NCBI GenBank assembly: GCA_009773075.1
Contig: WOUX01000140.1
Span: 1-7,106 of the forward strand
Length of the DNA: 7,106 bases
Reading direction: 5' to 3'
Origin: a bacterium
GTDB lineage: Bacteria; Desulfobacterota; UBA8473
The notes below the pieces were generated by a model that was given only the letters and a program-made list of their open reading frames with translations, made no database searches and was not told where the DNA came from. The translations under genes were made by a program, and so were the position numbers. Of the stretch, positions 1-6,523 are shown piece after piece (within the stretch, counting starts at the first letter, position 1; the number at the start of each line of letters is the position of its first letter).

Positions 1-819
1 CGAATCGCAAGTGGGGAAACCGAATTTGCCCTTGGATATACAGAACCTCAGGCAGGATCAGATCTTTCTGCATTAAATCTTCGGGCTGAGGATAAAGGTG
101 ATTACTTTCTGTTAAATGGAAACAAGTTGTTCAACACCAGTTGTCATATCGCAGACTGCCACTGGCTGGCTTGTAGAACTGACTTTGATGTAGCAAAACA
201 TAAAGGTGTTTCGATGATGATAGTGGATTTGAAGAGTCCCGGTATTACCATAAGTCCTATGATTACCATGGCTGGTTGGCAGACCAACGAGGTTGTCTAC
301 GAAGATGTTCGTGTCCCTAAGGAAAACCTGGTGGGTGAAAAGAACAAAGGGTTCTATTACCTGATGGCGGCTCTGGATTTTGAGAGGATGTTTCCTCTTG
401 GAAGGTACCGTCGTGTCTTCGATGAATTGGTCGAATATACAAAAGAAACAATAGTAGACGGAAAAACTCTGTCCAAAGACCCATTGATACGTCAAAAGCT
501 GGCACAGCTTTCCACCGAAATTGAGGTTACGCGACTTCTTTACTATCAACTCGCCCATATCCTGGATAAGGGAGGCATCCCCAACTATCAGTCGTCAATG
601 GAAAAGACCTTCGCCACAGAGTGTGCCCAACGAATTGTCAATCTAGGAATGGATATTTTGGGTCTCTATGGTCAAATTAAGGAGGGTTCCAAATGGGCTC
701 AATTGAAAGGGAAGGTGGAAAAATTCTATCGAACCAGTATTGTGGAGACAATTTACGCGGGAACCTCTGAGATACAGAGAAACATTATTGCTCAGAGAGG
801 ATTGGGCTTGCCGAGATAA
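1..819 (+). CDS. acyl-CoA dehydrogenase, 3' part (5' end outside window)
   Basis: Flavoprotein that oxidises an acyl-CoA to the 2,3-enoyl-CoA and passes electrons to ETF. The frame is open from base 1, giving 272 residues; the N-terminal helical domain (about 110 residues) is outside the window. The TTG at 127 is internal, because homologous sequence continues upstream of it. The FAD-binding loop YTEPQAGSD (residues 14-22) opens the beta domain, and the C-terminal helical domain ends in AGTSEIQR and LGLPR. The usual catalytic Glu of MCAD-type enzymes (YEGT) is Ala here (757-759), but an LDFER motif with Glu at 382-384 matches the helix-G Glu used by isovaleryl-CoA dehydrogenase, so the protein is probably active. 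The stop is 50 nt before the next ACAD gene, in the same direction, which suggests an operon and possibly a heteromeric enzyme. The family is certain; the substrate is unknown. Confidence 0.93.
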   Translation, partial: RIASGETEFALGYTEPQAGSDLSALNLRAEDKGDYFLLNGNKLFNTSCHIADCHWLACRTDFDVAKHKGVSMMIVDLKSPGITISPMITMAGWQTNEVVYEDVRVPKENLVGEKNKGFYYLMAALDFERMFPLGRYRRVFDELVEYTKETIVDGKTLSKDPLIRQKLAQLSTEIEVTRLLYYQLAHILDKGGIPNYQSSMEKTFATECAQRIVNLGMDILGLYGQIKEGSKWAQLKGKVEKFYRTSIVETIYAGTSEIQRNIIAQRGLGLPR

Positions 820-854
820 CTATCTGAATCTGTGGGTTTTACTCTAAACTGCTG

Positions 855-861
855 AAGGAGG
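855..861 (+). promoter_or_regulatory. strong ribosome binding site of the second ACAD gene
   Basis: AAGGAGG lies 8 nt before the ATG at 870, an ideal Shine-Dalgarno match and spacing. It fixes the start of the broken downstream gene and shows the 5' end is still intact. Confidence 0.8.
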
Positions 862-869
862 AAATAAGC

Positions 870-1926
870 ATGGATTACGATTTAAATGAAGAACAGGAAT
901 TATTGAAAAAAGCGGCCAAAGGCTTTCTATCTAAAGAATGCAAGCCTCTATTCGTGAGAGAGATGGAGGAGGATCCCCAGGGGATTACACCCGAACTCTG
1001 GCAAAAGATGGCAGAGCTTGGATGGATGGGATTGATATTCCCTGAAGAATACGGTGGTATTGGTGGAAGTTATCTTGATCTGATGGTGCGAGGCAGGAAA
1101 TGAAGAGAAAAAGCAGGAGTTACTTGGAGGGATCGCAGAAGGCAAGATATTTGTTACCCTGGCGCTAACTGAGGCAACTGCAGGGTATTCGCCTGAAAGG
1201 ATAGCAGTGAAGGCAGAAAAAGACGCCGATGCTTTTGTAATTAGTGGAACAAAACTCTTTGTCCCGGACGCCCATCTTGCCAATTATATCATCTGTGTTG
1301 CAAGGACAAAAGAAGGAGAAAACAAAGAAGACGGAATTACCCTTTTTCTAGTAGATGCAAAAAGCCAGGGGGTAGTGATTACTCCTCTCAAAACATTTGC
1401 CGGAGATAAACTGAATGAAGTCGTCTTCAACAACGTGAAGGTTCCTAAGGGAAATATCCTGGGTGAGCTGGACAAGGGTTGGCCAATTGTGAAAAAGGTC
1501 CTTCAAAAGGCAGCAATCGCCAAGTGTGCGGAGATGGTTGGAGGAGGTCAACGGGCACTGGAGCTGGCAATAGAGCAGGTTACTGAGAGGGAGCAGTTCG
1601 GTGTAAAGGTAGGAAGCTTTCAGGCGATTCAGCACCATTGTGCAAATATAGTGACCTATCTCGATACATCCAGATTAATGACACATCAGGCAGCGTGGAG
1701 AATAAGCGAAGGCTTACCTTGTGAAAGGGAGATTGCCATGACCAAGGCATGGGTGACCGATTCCTGTCGCAGCCTTGTTGCACTTGCGCATCAGGCTGTC
1801 GGAGGCACAGGCTTTATGGAAGAACACGATCTTCAACTCTATTTTAGAAGGACAAAGGCGGCAGGGGTGTATTTCGGAAACGCCGATTTTCATCGTGAGG
1901 CATTGGCTGATGTGATGGGACTGTAA
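870..1926 (+). pseudogene. acyl-CoA dehydrogenase, frameshifted with an internal segment missing
   Basis: An ACAD split over two frames. The first part, from ATG 870, encodes a normal N-terminal domain (start MDYDLNEEQELL, then GWMGLIFPEEYGG) and hits TGA at 1101-1103. The rest is in another frame: the family-like sequence EAGNEEKKQELL starts at about 1090 and runs to TAA 1924-1926 through LALTE, a REQFG/QAIQHH FAD contact region and the C-terminal FGNADFHRE. In related ACADs about 26 residues (roughly LLEEMGR...GPFFST...) lie between these two parts. They are absent here, so about 77-80 nt (length 3n+2) seem to have been lost near 1086-1090; a one-base indel would not explain this. Catalytic Glu is seen neither at the YEGT position (Phe) nor in helix G (VLQKAAI), so the ancestral protein may have been the non-catalytic partner of the upstream ACAD. 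Real decay and an assembly error are both possible. Confidence 0.85.
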
Positions 1927-1935
1927 CTGCAATTC

Positions 1936-2160
1936 AGATACTGGACTTCAGACGTTAGACACCAGACTTTTCTGTAACCGTTCACGGTTCTCAGTTTACA
2001 ATTCACGGTTTGTATTCAGTGAATTATATAAAGCTTGAAGCATTTTTGCCAACTGTTAACTGCAAACCGTAAACTGTGAACGGATACCCTTTATCTTTGT
2101 GTAATCTCTGACCACTTTCTTCCCTTCAGTCTAATGTCTGAAGTCTATGATCTAATGTCT
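1936..2160. repeat. nested inverted arrays of 7-nt repeats between convergent genes
   Basis: The 243-bp spacer between the two converging gene sets is mostly repeat. Outer pair: five AGACNNN heptamers at 1936-1970, and five in inverse orientation at 2126-2160. Within these, 1944-1960 and 2129-2145 are complementary at 16 of 17 positions. Inner pair: four AACYGTN-like heptamers plus a terminal AACGG on the minus strand at 1978-2010, mirrored on the plus strand at 2051-2083. Each array keeps a strict 7-nt step while individual units vary. The whole could fold into a long imperfect cruciform or RNA hairpin and might end transcription from both sides, but no U-tract terminator is evident. The remainder (1971-1977, 2011-2050, 2084-2125) shows nothing recognisable. 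Confidence 0.8.
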
Positions 2161-2169
2161 AAATCACAG

Positions 2170-2613
2170 TTATGCTTCGTTTATCTTCCGGGCCATTTCA
2201 ATGAGCGCCTCTTCAGGAGCGACCTTGAAAAAATCCCGTACCCCCATGAACATGGCATCGATGGGGTCTCCTTCTCCGGTGGATGGCTGTAAAATGATGT
2301 GGGAATGGGCAACCTGCTGCCCACGGATAAAAACGGTAACAAACTGGGGATCAAATGCCTTTTTGATCTTGCGGGCAATCTTCGTTGCGGCTATAAATAG
2401 ACGGCCTGCCTCTTCATCCTCCAGTTCGTAATAATGGACCACGTGACGCTTCGGAATCACCAGGGAGCGACCCGGTATGATTACACCATCATTTTTTATG
2501 ACCTGTCCGATATCAACTATTACAAGGGTTGAATCGTCTTCATAGAGTTTTAGATACTTTTCCTTACCATTCACCATTCTGCAGAAAAGGCAGTCATCCT
2601 TGTAGTCTGTCAT
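2170..2613 (-). CDS. HIT-family protein (histidine triad nucleotide hydrolase-like)
   Basis: A 147-residue protein of normal length for the HIT superfamily of nucleotide hydrolases and transferases, presumably cytosolic. It has the N-terminal zinc-type CxxC (C8, C11 in CLFC), the IPKRH segment (H57) that usually follows the central sheet, and a triad region at 103-109 reading HSHIILQ. The first two histidines (H103, and H105 at the position of the nucleophile in Hint proteins) are present, but the third is Ile (I107), which departs from HxHxHxx. Activity is therefore likely but not assured, and the substrate is unknown. The ATG at 2613 is the only start before an upstream stop. The AAGGAG touches the ATG directly, which is too close for good independent initiation. 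However, the PHP frame ends at TAA 2618-2620, only 4 nt upstream, so translational coupling to that gene was probably the original arrangement. Confidence 0.88.
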   Translation of the reverse strand: MTDYKDDCLFCRMVNGKEKYLKLYEDDSTLVIVDIGQVIKNDGVIIPGRSLVIPKRHVVHYYELEDEEAGRLFIAATKIARKIKKAFDPQFVTVFIRGQQVAHSHIILQPSTGEGDPIDAMFMGVRDFFKVAPEEALIEMARKINEA

Positions 2614-2617
2614 CTCC

Positions 2618-3138
2618 TTACCTACCCCCAGGTTCTCTTTTTAACATACCTTTATACCCATTACATCGCTTATACAAATCTTCTAACTCTATTTCGTTGT
2701 AATGCAGACCGATATCTCTAATAGAATGGGCATCGCTGTTTTCCAGTGTAATAAGATTATACTTTCTGGCTACCTCTCTATCTCAATTCCGTGGATTTTA
2801 TCACCCTCTTCTTTTAAGAATTCTCTGAAATGACCCCCGAAAAAAGGGTGGGCACAAAACCTGAATACAGCATCATTGGGAAGGTACAACTCCACCACAT
2901 GCTCTCTATGGAGGGAAATCTCCTGTCCAGGAATGATCACGATCTCATCAGGAAAATGAAGATCTGCTACCTCTTTTAATCTAAAACCATAATCTTTTTT
3001 ATCATGATCGGTGACAGCGATTCCATCCAGTCCCCGTTTCTTTACCTGTCGGATAATTTTCCTTACCGTGTCTACCATGGGGATAGAGTCCCCAGTTGAC
3101 TCGAGACAATGGGTATGGAGATCAATCTTTATCTTCAA
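2618..3138 (-). pseudogene. PHP-domain metal-dependent phosphoesterase, frameshifted with an internal segment missing
   Basis: PHP proteins hydrolyse phosphoesters with a cluster of bound metals. Counted from the TTG start, the first frame carries DLHTH (6-10), TDHD (43-46), GQE (71-73) and CAHP (95-98), then ends at TAG 2770-2772 just after HGIEIER. The last family motif is not lost: a second minus-strand frame from about 2773 to TAA 2618-2620 reads VARKYNLITLENSDAHSIRD and on, with SDAH at 2726-2737. In relatives roughly 15-20 residues lie between HGIE and the ARKYNL-like part, so a segment of length 3n+1 appears to be missing near 2773-2779. All metal motifs survive but are split across frames. 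The longest open frame starts at 3258, inside repeat sequence; TTG 3138 is preferred because a purine-rich AGGAGGAAGG precedes it and the domain starts right after it. Assembly error is an alternative to true decay. Confidence 0.82.
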
Positions 3139-3146
3139 TTGAATAG

Positions 3147-3156
3147 CCTTCCTCCT
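3147..3156 (-). promoter_or_regulatory. ribosome binding site supporting a TTG start of the PHP gene
   Basis: On the minus strand AGGAGGAAGG ends 8 nt before the TTG at 3138-3136. This favours a start directly at the KIKIDLHTH domain beginning over the upstream ATG codons at 3204 and 3258, which have no comparable site and lie in or near repeat sequence. Confidence 0.55.
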
Positions 3157-3235
3157 GAAAGCAACCCTTAGACCTTGAAAGAGTACCCCTTTTCGCTTCA
3201 GCATTAATTTGTGCGGATGATGCAGGCACAAGCCT

Positions 3236-3310
3236 GAGGCACAAAGGCACATAGGCACAAAGCAGAGAATAACATGACTTTGTGCCTATGCCACTCTGTG
3301 CCTTTGTGTC
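3236..3310. repeat. inverted 8-nt repeat arrays (TYTGTGCC family)
   Basis: Three NAGGCACA octamers in step at 3236-3259 face four TYTGTGCC-like octamers at 3279-3310 across a short loop (3263-3277). CATAGGCACAAAG at 3250-3262 is perfectly complementary to 3278-3290, and 3232-3250 pairs with 3298-3316 at 17 of 19 positions, so the whole can form one long interrupted stem. A further AGGCACA sits at 3224-3230. The element fills the spacer between the activase and PHP genes. The same octamer family recurs at 6568-6599, upstream of the dehydratase operon. Confidence 0.8.
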
Positions 3311-3315
3311 TCAAG

Positions 3316-3335
3316 CTATCGGCTTCAGCCGATAG
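3316..3335 (-). terminator. perfect hairpin around the activase stop codon (terminator-like, no U-tract)
   Basis: An 8-bp perfect stem (CTATCGGC / GCCGATAG) closes a TGAA tetraloop. On the minus strand the loop contains the TGA stop (3325-3327) of the activase gene. It could stop RNA polymerase or protect the 3' end of the operon mRNA. There is no run of T after it on the minus strand, so a classical intrinsic terminator is not supported; the octamer stem-loop lies directly downstream. Confidence 0.45.
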
Positions 3336-4116
3336 TAGTTGACATCCGCTCGGAAGCAATAATTGCAGCTCCGAAGGCACCAACTATCTGGGGCTCATAA
3401 GGAACAAGGAGACTGGTTTCTATCCTCTCTTCGATAGCACGCACAACCCCTGCGTTCTTCGCAACCCCCCCTGACATCACCACCTTTTCCCTCAAACCTA
3501 CCTGCCCTACCATACCCATGATACGCCTGGCAATAGCATGGGCTATGCCTGCTGCAATATCCGCCTTCTTATGACCCCGGGCAAAGAGGGATATAACCTC
3601 TGATTCAGCAAAGACGGTACACATGCTGCTTACATCTACCTTCTCCTTAGAGGCAAAGAACAAATCGCCCATCTCAGAAATATCAACCGAGAGAGCTAAA
3701 GCCATTACCTCTAAGAACCGACCTGTTCCGGCAGCACATTTGTCGTTCATAACAAAGTTGACCACTCTACTGTTCTCACCAATTCCTATTACCTTACTGT
3801 CCTGACCGCCAATATCAATGACTGTATGAACTTCCGGGAAAAGCCTTGCAGCTCCCCTTGCATGGCAAGTTATCTCAGTAACCTCGGCATCTGCCTCTGC
3901 AACAGCCCCTCTTCCATAGCCTGTCCCCAATGTATAGCTTATATCACCTTTCTTCAAACCGGCGGATTTAAGGGCATTTTCTATGGACTCCTTAGCCGCA
4001 CCCTTATAGTAGTGCCCGCTTCGCATAATGTCGTATGACAGGATTTTCCCATCCCCATCCAATATCACCGTCTTGGTACAGAGGGAACCCACATCTACCC
4101 CCACCACTACAGCCAT
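3325..4116 (-). CDS. 2-hydroxyacyl-CoA dehydratase / benzoyl-CoA reductase activating ATPase (BcrA/BcrD/BadF/BadG, HgdC type)
   Basis: A 263-residue ATPase of the ASKHA fold. In this family a homodimer holds one [4Fe-4S] cluster between its subunits and uses ATP hydrolysis to push a low-potential electron into the partner enzyme. Visible motifs are phosphate-1 loop VGVDVGSLCTK (5-15), phosphate-2 DIGGQDSK (101-108), the cluster Cys C127 in NDKCAAGTGR and C166 in SSMCTVFAESE, adenosine-region SGGVAKN (215-221) and VGAFGAA near the C-terminus. Cys 127 and 166 are the same positions reported for the Acidaminococcus HgdC activator, and the length is typical. The ATG lies 4 nt after the stop of the 420-residue subunit gene, with AAGG inside that gene's last codons, so translation is probably coupled. 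It is the only activase seen, which fits a dehydratase better than a class I benzoyl-CoA reductase, whose ATPase part has two such subunits. Confidence 0.94.
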   Translation of the reverse strand: MAVVVGVDVGSLCTKTVILDGDGKILSYDIMRSGHYYKGAAKESIENALKSAGLKKGDISYTLGTGYGRGAVAEADAEVTEITCHARGAARLFPEVHTVIDIGGQDSKVIGIGENSRVVNFVMNDKCAAGTGRFLEVMALALSVDISEMGDLFFASKEKVDVSSMCTVFAESEVISLFARGHKKADIAAGIAHAIARRIMGMVGQVGLREKVVMSGGVAKNAGVVRAIEERIETSLLVPYEPQIVGAFGAAIIASERMSTTIG

Positions 4117-4120
4117 TCTC

Positions 4121-5383
4121 TTACCTTCTTCTTGAATCTATCATCTCGTATAACGCCTGAAGCCTTGTCTCTATCTGAGCATCTGAAATCATAGCTGAAT
4201 CAATCATGTCCCCTTCAACAATTACCCCGGGAATCCCGTACTTTTTATCCAACACATCTATTACCTCCGGTTGAGCAAGGTTCATTACCCTGCATGTCTT
4301 GGAGGAGAACATGATCAATCCGTCAAGGGAGTAGTCATCAATCAGCTTGCCTATCAAGTCTACAGTTCCCTTAGGGGAGAAGGTATAGACCAGGTGACTT
4401 TCCATCCCATAGTATAGATCTGCCCAGGTCTCAACCGGATGTTCAGGGTCAATCAGCTCCGGATGGGGGAAAAACTCCCATGGGTATCTTCCACAGAGGA
4501 CAACGGCGCCATGAGGGATAAATTTGCGCATAAATTTGCCTAAAAATGCCCAGGGAAGCCAACCATCCCAGTATAGCCGGTATTTCTCTCCATCCGGGGC
4601 TATTGCAGGGATACCCTTTTCTCTCCTTTCCTGTAATTCTTTTAAGAGTTTCTCATAATAGGTGACACCCGCAGGATTTCCCATCAAATAGAAAACAGGC
4701 GCAATACTCACACCATAGTCCCAGAGTGTCCAACGAGAGGGTTTGTCCTTAAAAAATTCCCAGCACTGATTTCTGAGTGTAGCTACTTTTTTGAGTACAC
4801 TTAATATCTCACTCATTCGATCATAATCGAAGGGCTTTCCGCATACCTCTTCAAAGGTCGGTATAACAACCTCTTTAAATTGCCTGTAAACAAATTCTCT
4901 AATTCTGGGCATGTCTTCCATATCTACAACAGCCGGAAGATCAATAGGCAAAACTCGAACCCCAAATCTTCGATGAAGCCCTTCAGCATAATGGGACATT
5001 TCAGGACAGAGGCGACCTGCCACCATCAAATCAGGCATGGGAAGTATTGCCTGTGGATTTATGGGTATCCCTCTGGCTACCGCTTCGCCCATCCCCATGT
5101 GAAGCCGATGATATGAGCATGTTTCAGGAAGGTCTCCTGCCATCTCTGCCACCTTTAAGACCTCTTCACCTGCCCCTATGCCGCCACAGTATGCGGCATA
5201 ACCGGCCATAAAGTGGCATTTCATACCCATCGCATAGGCGAATATGAATGAGGGACCCGATGCCCATGCCACCAACTCTCCTCTTTCCTTGGCCGTTCTC
5301 AGGTCAGCCCAGTGTTTATCTACCAACGGCCTGATCTCATTCGTCGTTTGAAGCCGATTTACCTTATACTTTGGGTCCATCAT
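4121..5383 (-). CDS. 2-hydroxyacyl-CoA dehydratase / benzoyl-CoA reductase family subunit, BcrB/HgdA-like (420 aa)
   Basis: Larger subunit of a two-subunit iron-sulfur enzyme of the HGD-D family, which either dehydrates (R)-2-hydroxyacyl-CoA or reduces an aromatic CoA ester after ATP-driven activation. Three well-separated Cys are likely ligands of a [4Fe-4S] cluster: C89 (ETCSYHR), C126 (GRLCPEMS) and C364 (SSKTCRVM). The C-terminal part has the family pattern YGIPGVIVEGDMID followed by QIETRLQALYEMI. Length matches BcrB- or HadB-type subunits. ATG 5383 overlaps the previous gene's stop as ATGA. A second ATG at 5380 has better spacing (6 nt) from the AGGAGG at 5387-5392, so the true product may be one residue shorter. 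It lies in the middle of a three-gene unit with the 376-residue subunit and the activase. Family is certain; substrate, and dehydratase versus reductase, are open. Confidence 0.92.
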   Translation of the reverse strand: MMDPKYKVNRLQTTNEIRPLVDKHWADLRTAKERGELVAWASGPSFIFAYAMGMKCHFMAGYAAYCGGIGAGEEVLKVAEMAGDLPETCSYHRLHMGMGEAVARGIPINPQAILPMPDLMVAGRLCPEMSHYAEGLHRRFGVRVLPIDLPAVVDMEDMPRIREFVYRQFKEVVIPTFEEVCGKPFDYDRMSEILSVLKKVATLRNQCWEFFKDKPSRWTLWDYGVSIAPVFYLMGNPAGVTYYEKLLKELQERREKGIPAIAPDGEKYRLYWDGWLPWAFLGKFMRKFIPHGAVVLCGRYPWEFFPHPELIDPEHPVETWADLYYGMESHLVYTFSPKGTVDLIGKLIDDYSLDGLIMFSSKTCRVMNLAQPEVIDVLDKKYGIPGVIVEGDMIDSAMISDAQIETRLQALYEMIDSRRR

Positions 5384-6510
5384 ACACCTCCTATTGTCTC
5401 TGCAAATGACTGCAACCTGGTCTTTACGCCTTCCAGAGAGATAATCTCGTGTTCCATCTCTATCATCACCTCAGGCACCCCCTTTTCGGCCATCTTGCTC
5501 CTGAAATCAGGATAATAACAGGTGTGAGGAGGACAGTACTTTACTCGAACACTGATAATGCCTTTAGCATCATTATCCCTCATCTTCTTTATGGCCTCAT
5601 CACCCCAATGGATATCCCAAACCCCCTTGGTAGGACAGAGAGGGGTTTTGGTAAGATAACGATCGGCAAGGGCATTCAATGGATTCCCATTAAGATTGAC
5701 TGGATTCGCAAAGTATCTTGAACCGATATAGAGATCATCATCAGGGACAATCATCCCCAGATCCTCTATCAGGTCAAGGATGTCAAATTGAAGGGTCTGA
5801 CAGAGGCAGCCGACAGGGATAACCTTAATCCTTTCTTTTTGGGCTTTGACACTCTTTTCTTCCATCCCTTTAACAAGCTCCGTCAGCAATTCATTGTGGT
5901 CTTCTTTGGGCATCAACATGCTCGACCATACAATCTGCATGACCTCTTTTGCCTTTAATATCCCCGGTTTTGCCCGTCGTATTTCATAGACCCTTTCCAT
6001 AAGGCTGCGGTTCTTATTGTATATCTCAATACTCTTCTTGAGACTATCATCGCTTATCTTTTCGCCGGTGAAGTCTTCTAACGATGTCTTAAAAGATTCC
6101 AATTCTTTTAGTGCAAAATCCCTTACGGCATCGCCGGGATAGATGGCAGGAAGGTATAAAACCTTTTGGTAGGCAGGCTTAAAATGCCTCTCCATAATAA
6201 ACGGAAACTCTCCGGCTTGCAGGCATTGCCTTATATGAAAGACAAACCCGTCCATAAAACTAAGTTTTCCTCTCACTGCGTCGTCAACAAAGCTTCTTGT
6301 AATACCACAGTCATACGGTGGGACATGAGCATGCCCCCACGTTACCGGTTCGTTACCTCTCCATATTACTACCGGAATCAGATCGGCTGCATGGACTATC
6401 TCTTCCGGAACGTGCATCGGGAAGCATCCAATAATCTTTTTGTTCTTACGCTCTTTAAGTCCGGCAACATAGGCGTAAGGATCTGATGTGACCTCTGCAA
6501 TCTTACTCAA
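5380..6510 (-). CDS. 2-hydroxyacyl-CoA dehydratase / benzoyl-CoA reductase family subunit, BcrC/HgdB-like (376 aa)
   Basis: Smaller subunit of the same enzyme. The N-terminal IGCFPMHVPEEIVHAADLIPV (27-47) is the signature start of the HGD-D fold. Likely cluster Cys are C68 (PPYDCGITRSFVD) and C326 (VKYCPPHTCYYPDF), with C96, C235, C237 and C331 as further candidates. The segment after C326, GVPEVMIEMEHE, is the usual final beta strand of the family. Start is TTG 6510: an in-frame stop lies shortly upstream and no ATG or GTG lies between, and it puts a normal length of about 26 residues before the first strand. The ribosome binding site is weak (AGGG only 2 nt before the start). First gene of the unit: its TGA overlaps the next start. 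An ACAD on the same strand ends 113 nt upstream, across two repeat elements, so read-through transcription is possible; no clear promoter is seen. Confidence 0.9.
   Translation of the reverse strand: MSKIAEVTSDPYAYVAGLKERKNKKIIGCFPMHVPEEIVHAADLIPVVIWRGNEPVTWGHAHVPPYDCGITRSFVDDAVRGKLSFMDGFVFHIRQCLQAGEFPFIMERHFKPAYQKVLYLPAIYPGDAVRDFALKELESFKTSLEDFTGEKISDDSLKKSIEIYNKNRSLMERVYEIRRAKPGILKAKEVMQIVWSSMLMPKEDHNELLTELVKGMEEKSVKAQKERIKVIPVGCLCQTLQFDILDLIEDLGMIVPDDDLYIGSRYFANPVNLNGNPLNALADRYLTKTPLCPTKGVWDIHWGDEAIKKMRDNDAKGIISVRVKYCPPHTCYYPDFRSKMAEKGVPEVMIEMEHEIISLEGVKTRLQSFAETIGGV
5387..5392 (-). promoter_or_regulatory. ribosome binding site of the 420-aa subunit
   Basis: AGGAGG on the minus strand lies inside the last codons of the upstream 376-residue gene. 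It is 3 nt from ATG 5383 and 6 nt from ATG 5380, so it favours the second Met as the actual start and indicates re-initiation at the overlapping stop. Confidence 0.6.
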
Positions 6511-6523
6511 TACCCTACAAAGA

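Noticed and set aside
112..558. 148-aa minus-strand open frame opposite the first ACAD
   Set aside because: It lies antisense to a gene with clear ACAD motifs and has no recognisable domain or ribosome binding site; a shadow frame.
1089..1103. Programmed ribosomal frameshift in the second ACAD
   Set aside because: There is no slippery heptamer, and a frameshift alone would not restore the roughly 26 missing family residues.
948..1283. 111-aa minus-strand open frame spanning the ACAD break
   Set aside because: Both flanks are explained by ACAD homology on the plus strand; the frame has no family features and exists only because the sequence is antisense to coding DNA.
1936..2160. CRISPR array
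   Set aside because: Units are 7 nt with no spacers, occur in inverted pairs, and no cas gene is present.
3139..3258. N-terminal extension of the PHP protein (start at 3258 or 3204)
   Set aside because: The extension is translated partly from octamer repeat sequence, has low-complexity composition and no homology; the purine-rich site before TTG 3138 fits better.
3339..3367. Plus-strand promoter beginning with TTGACA
   Set aside because: No acceptable -10 hexamer at 17 nt, and it would drive antisense RNA inside the activase gene.
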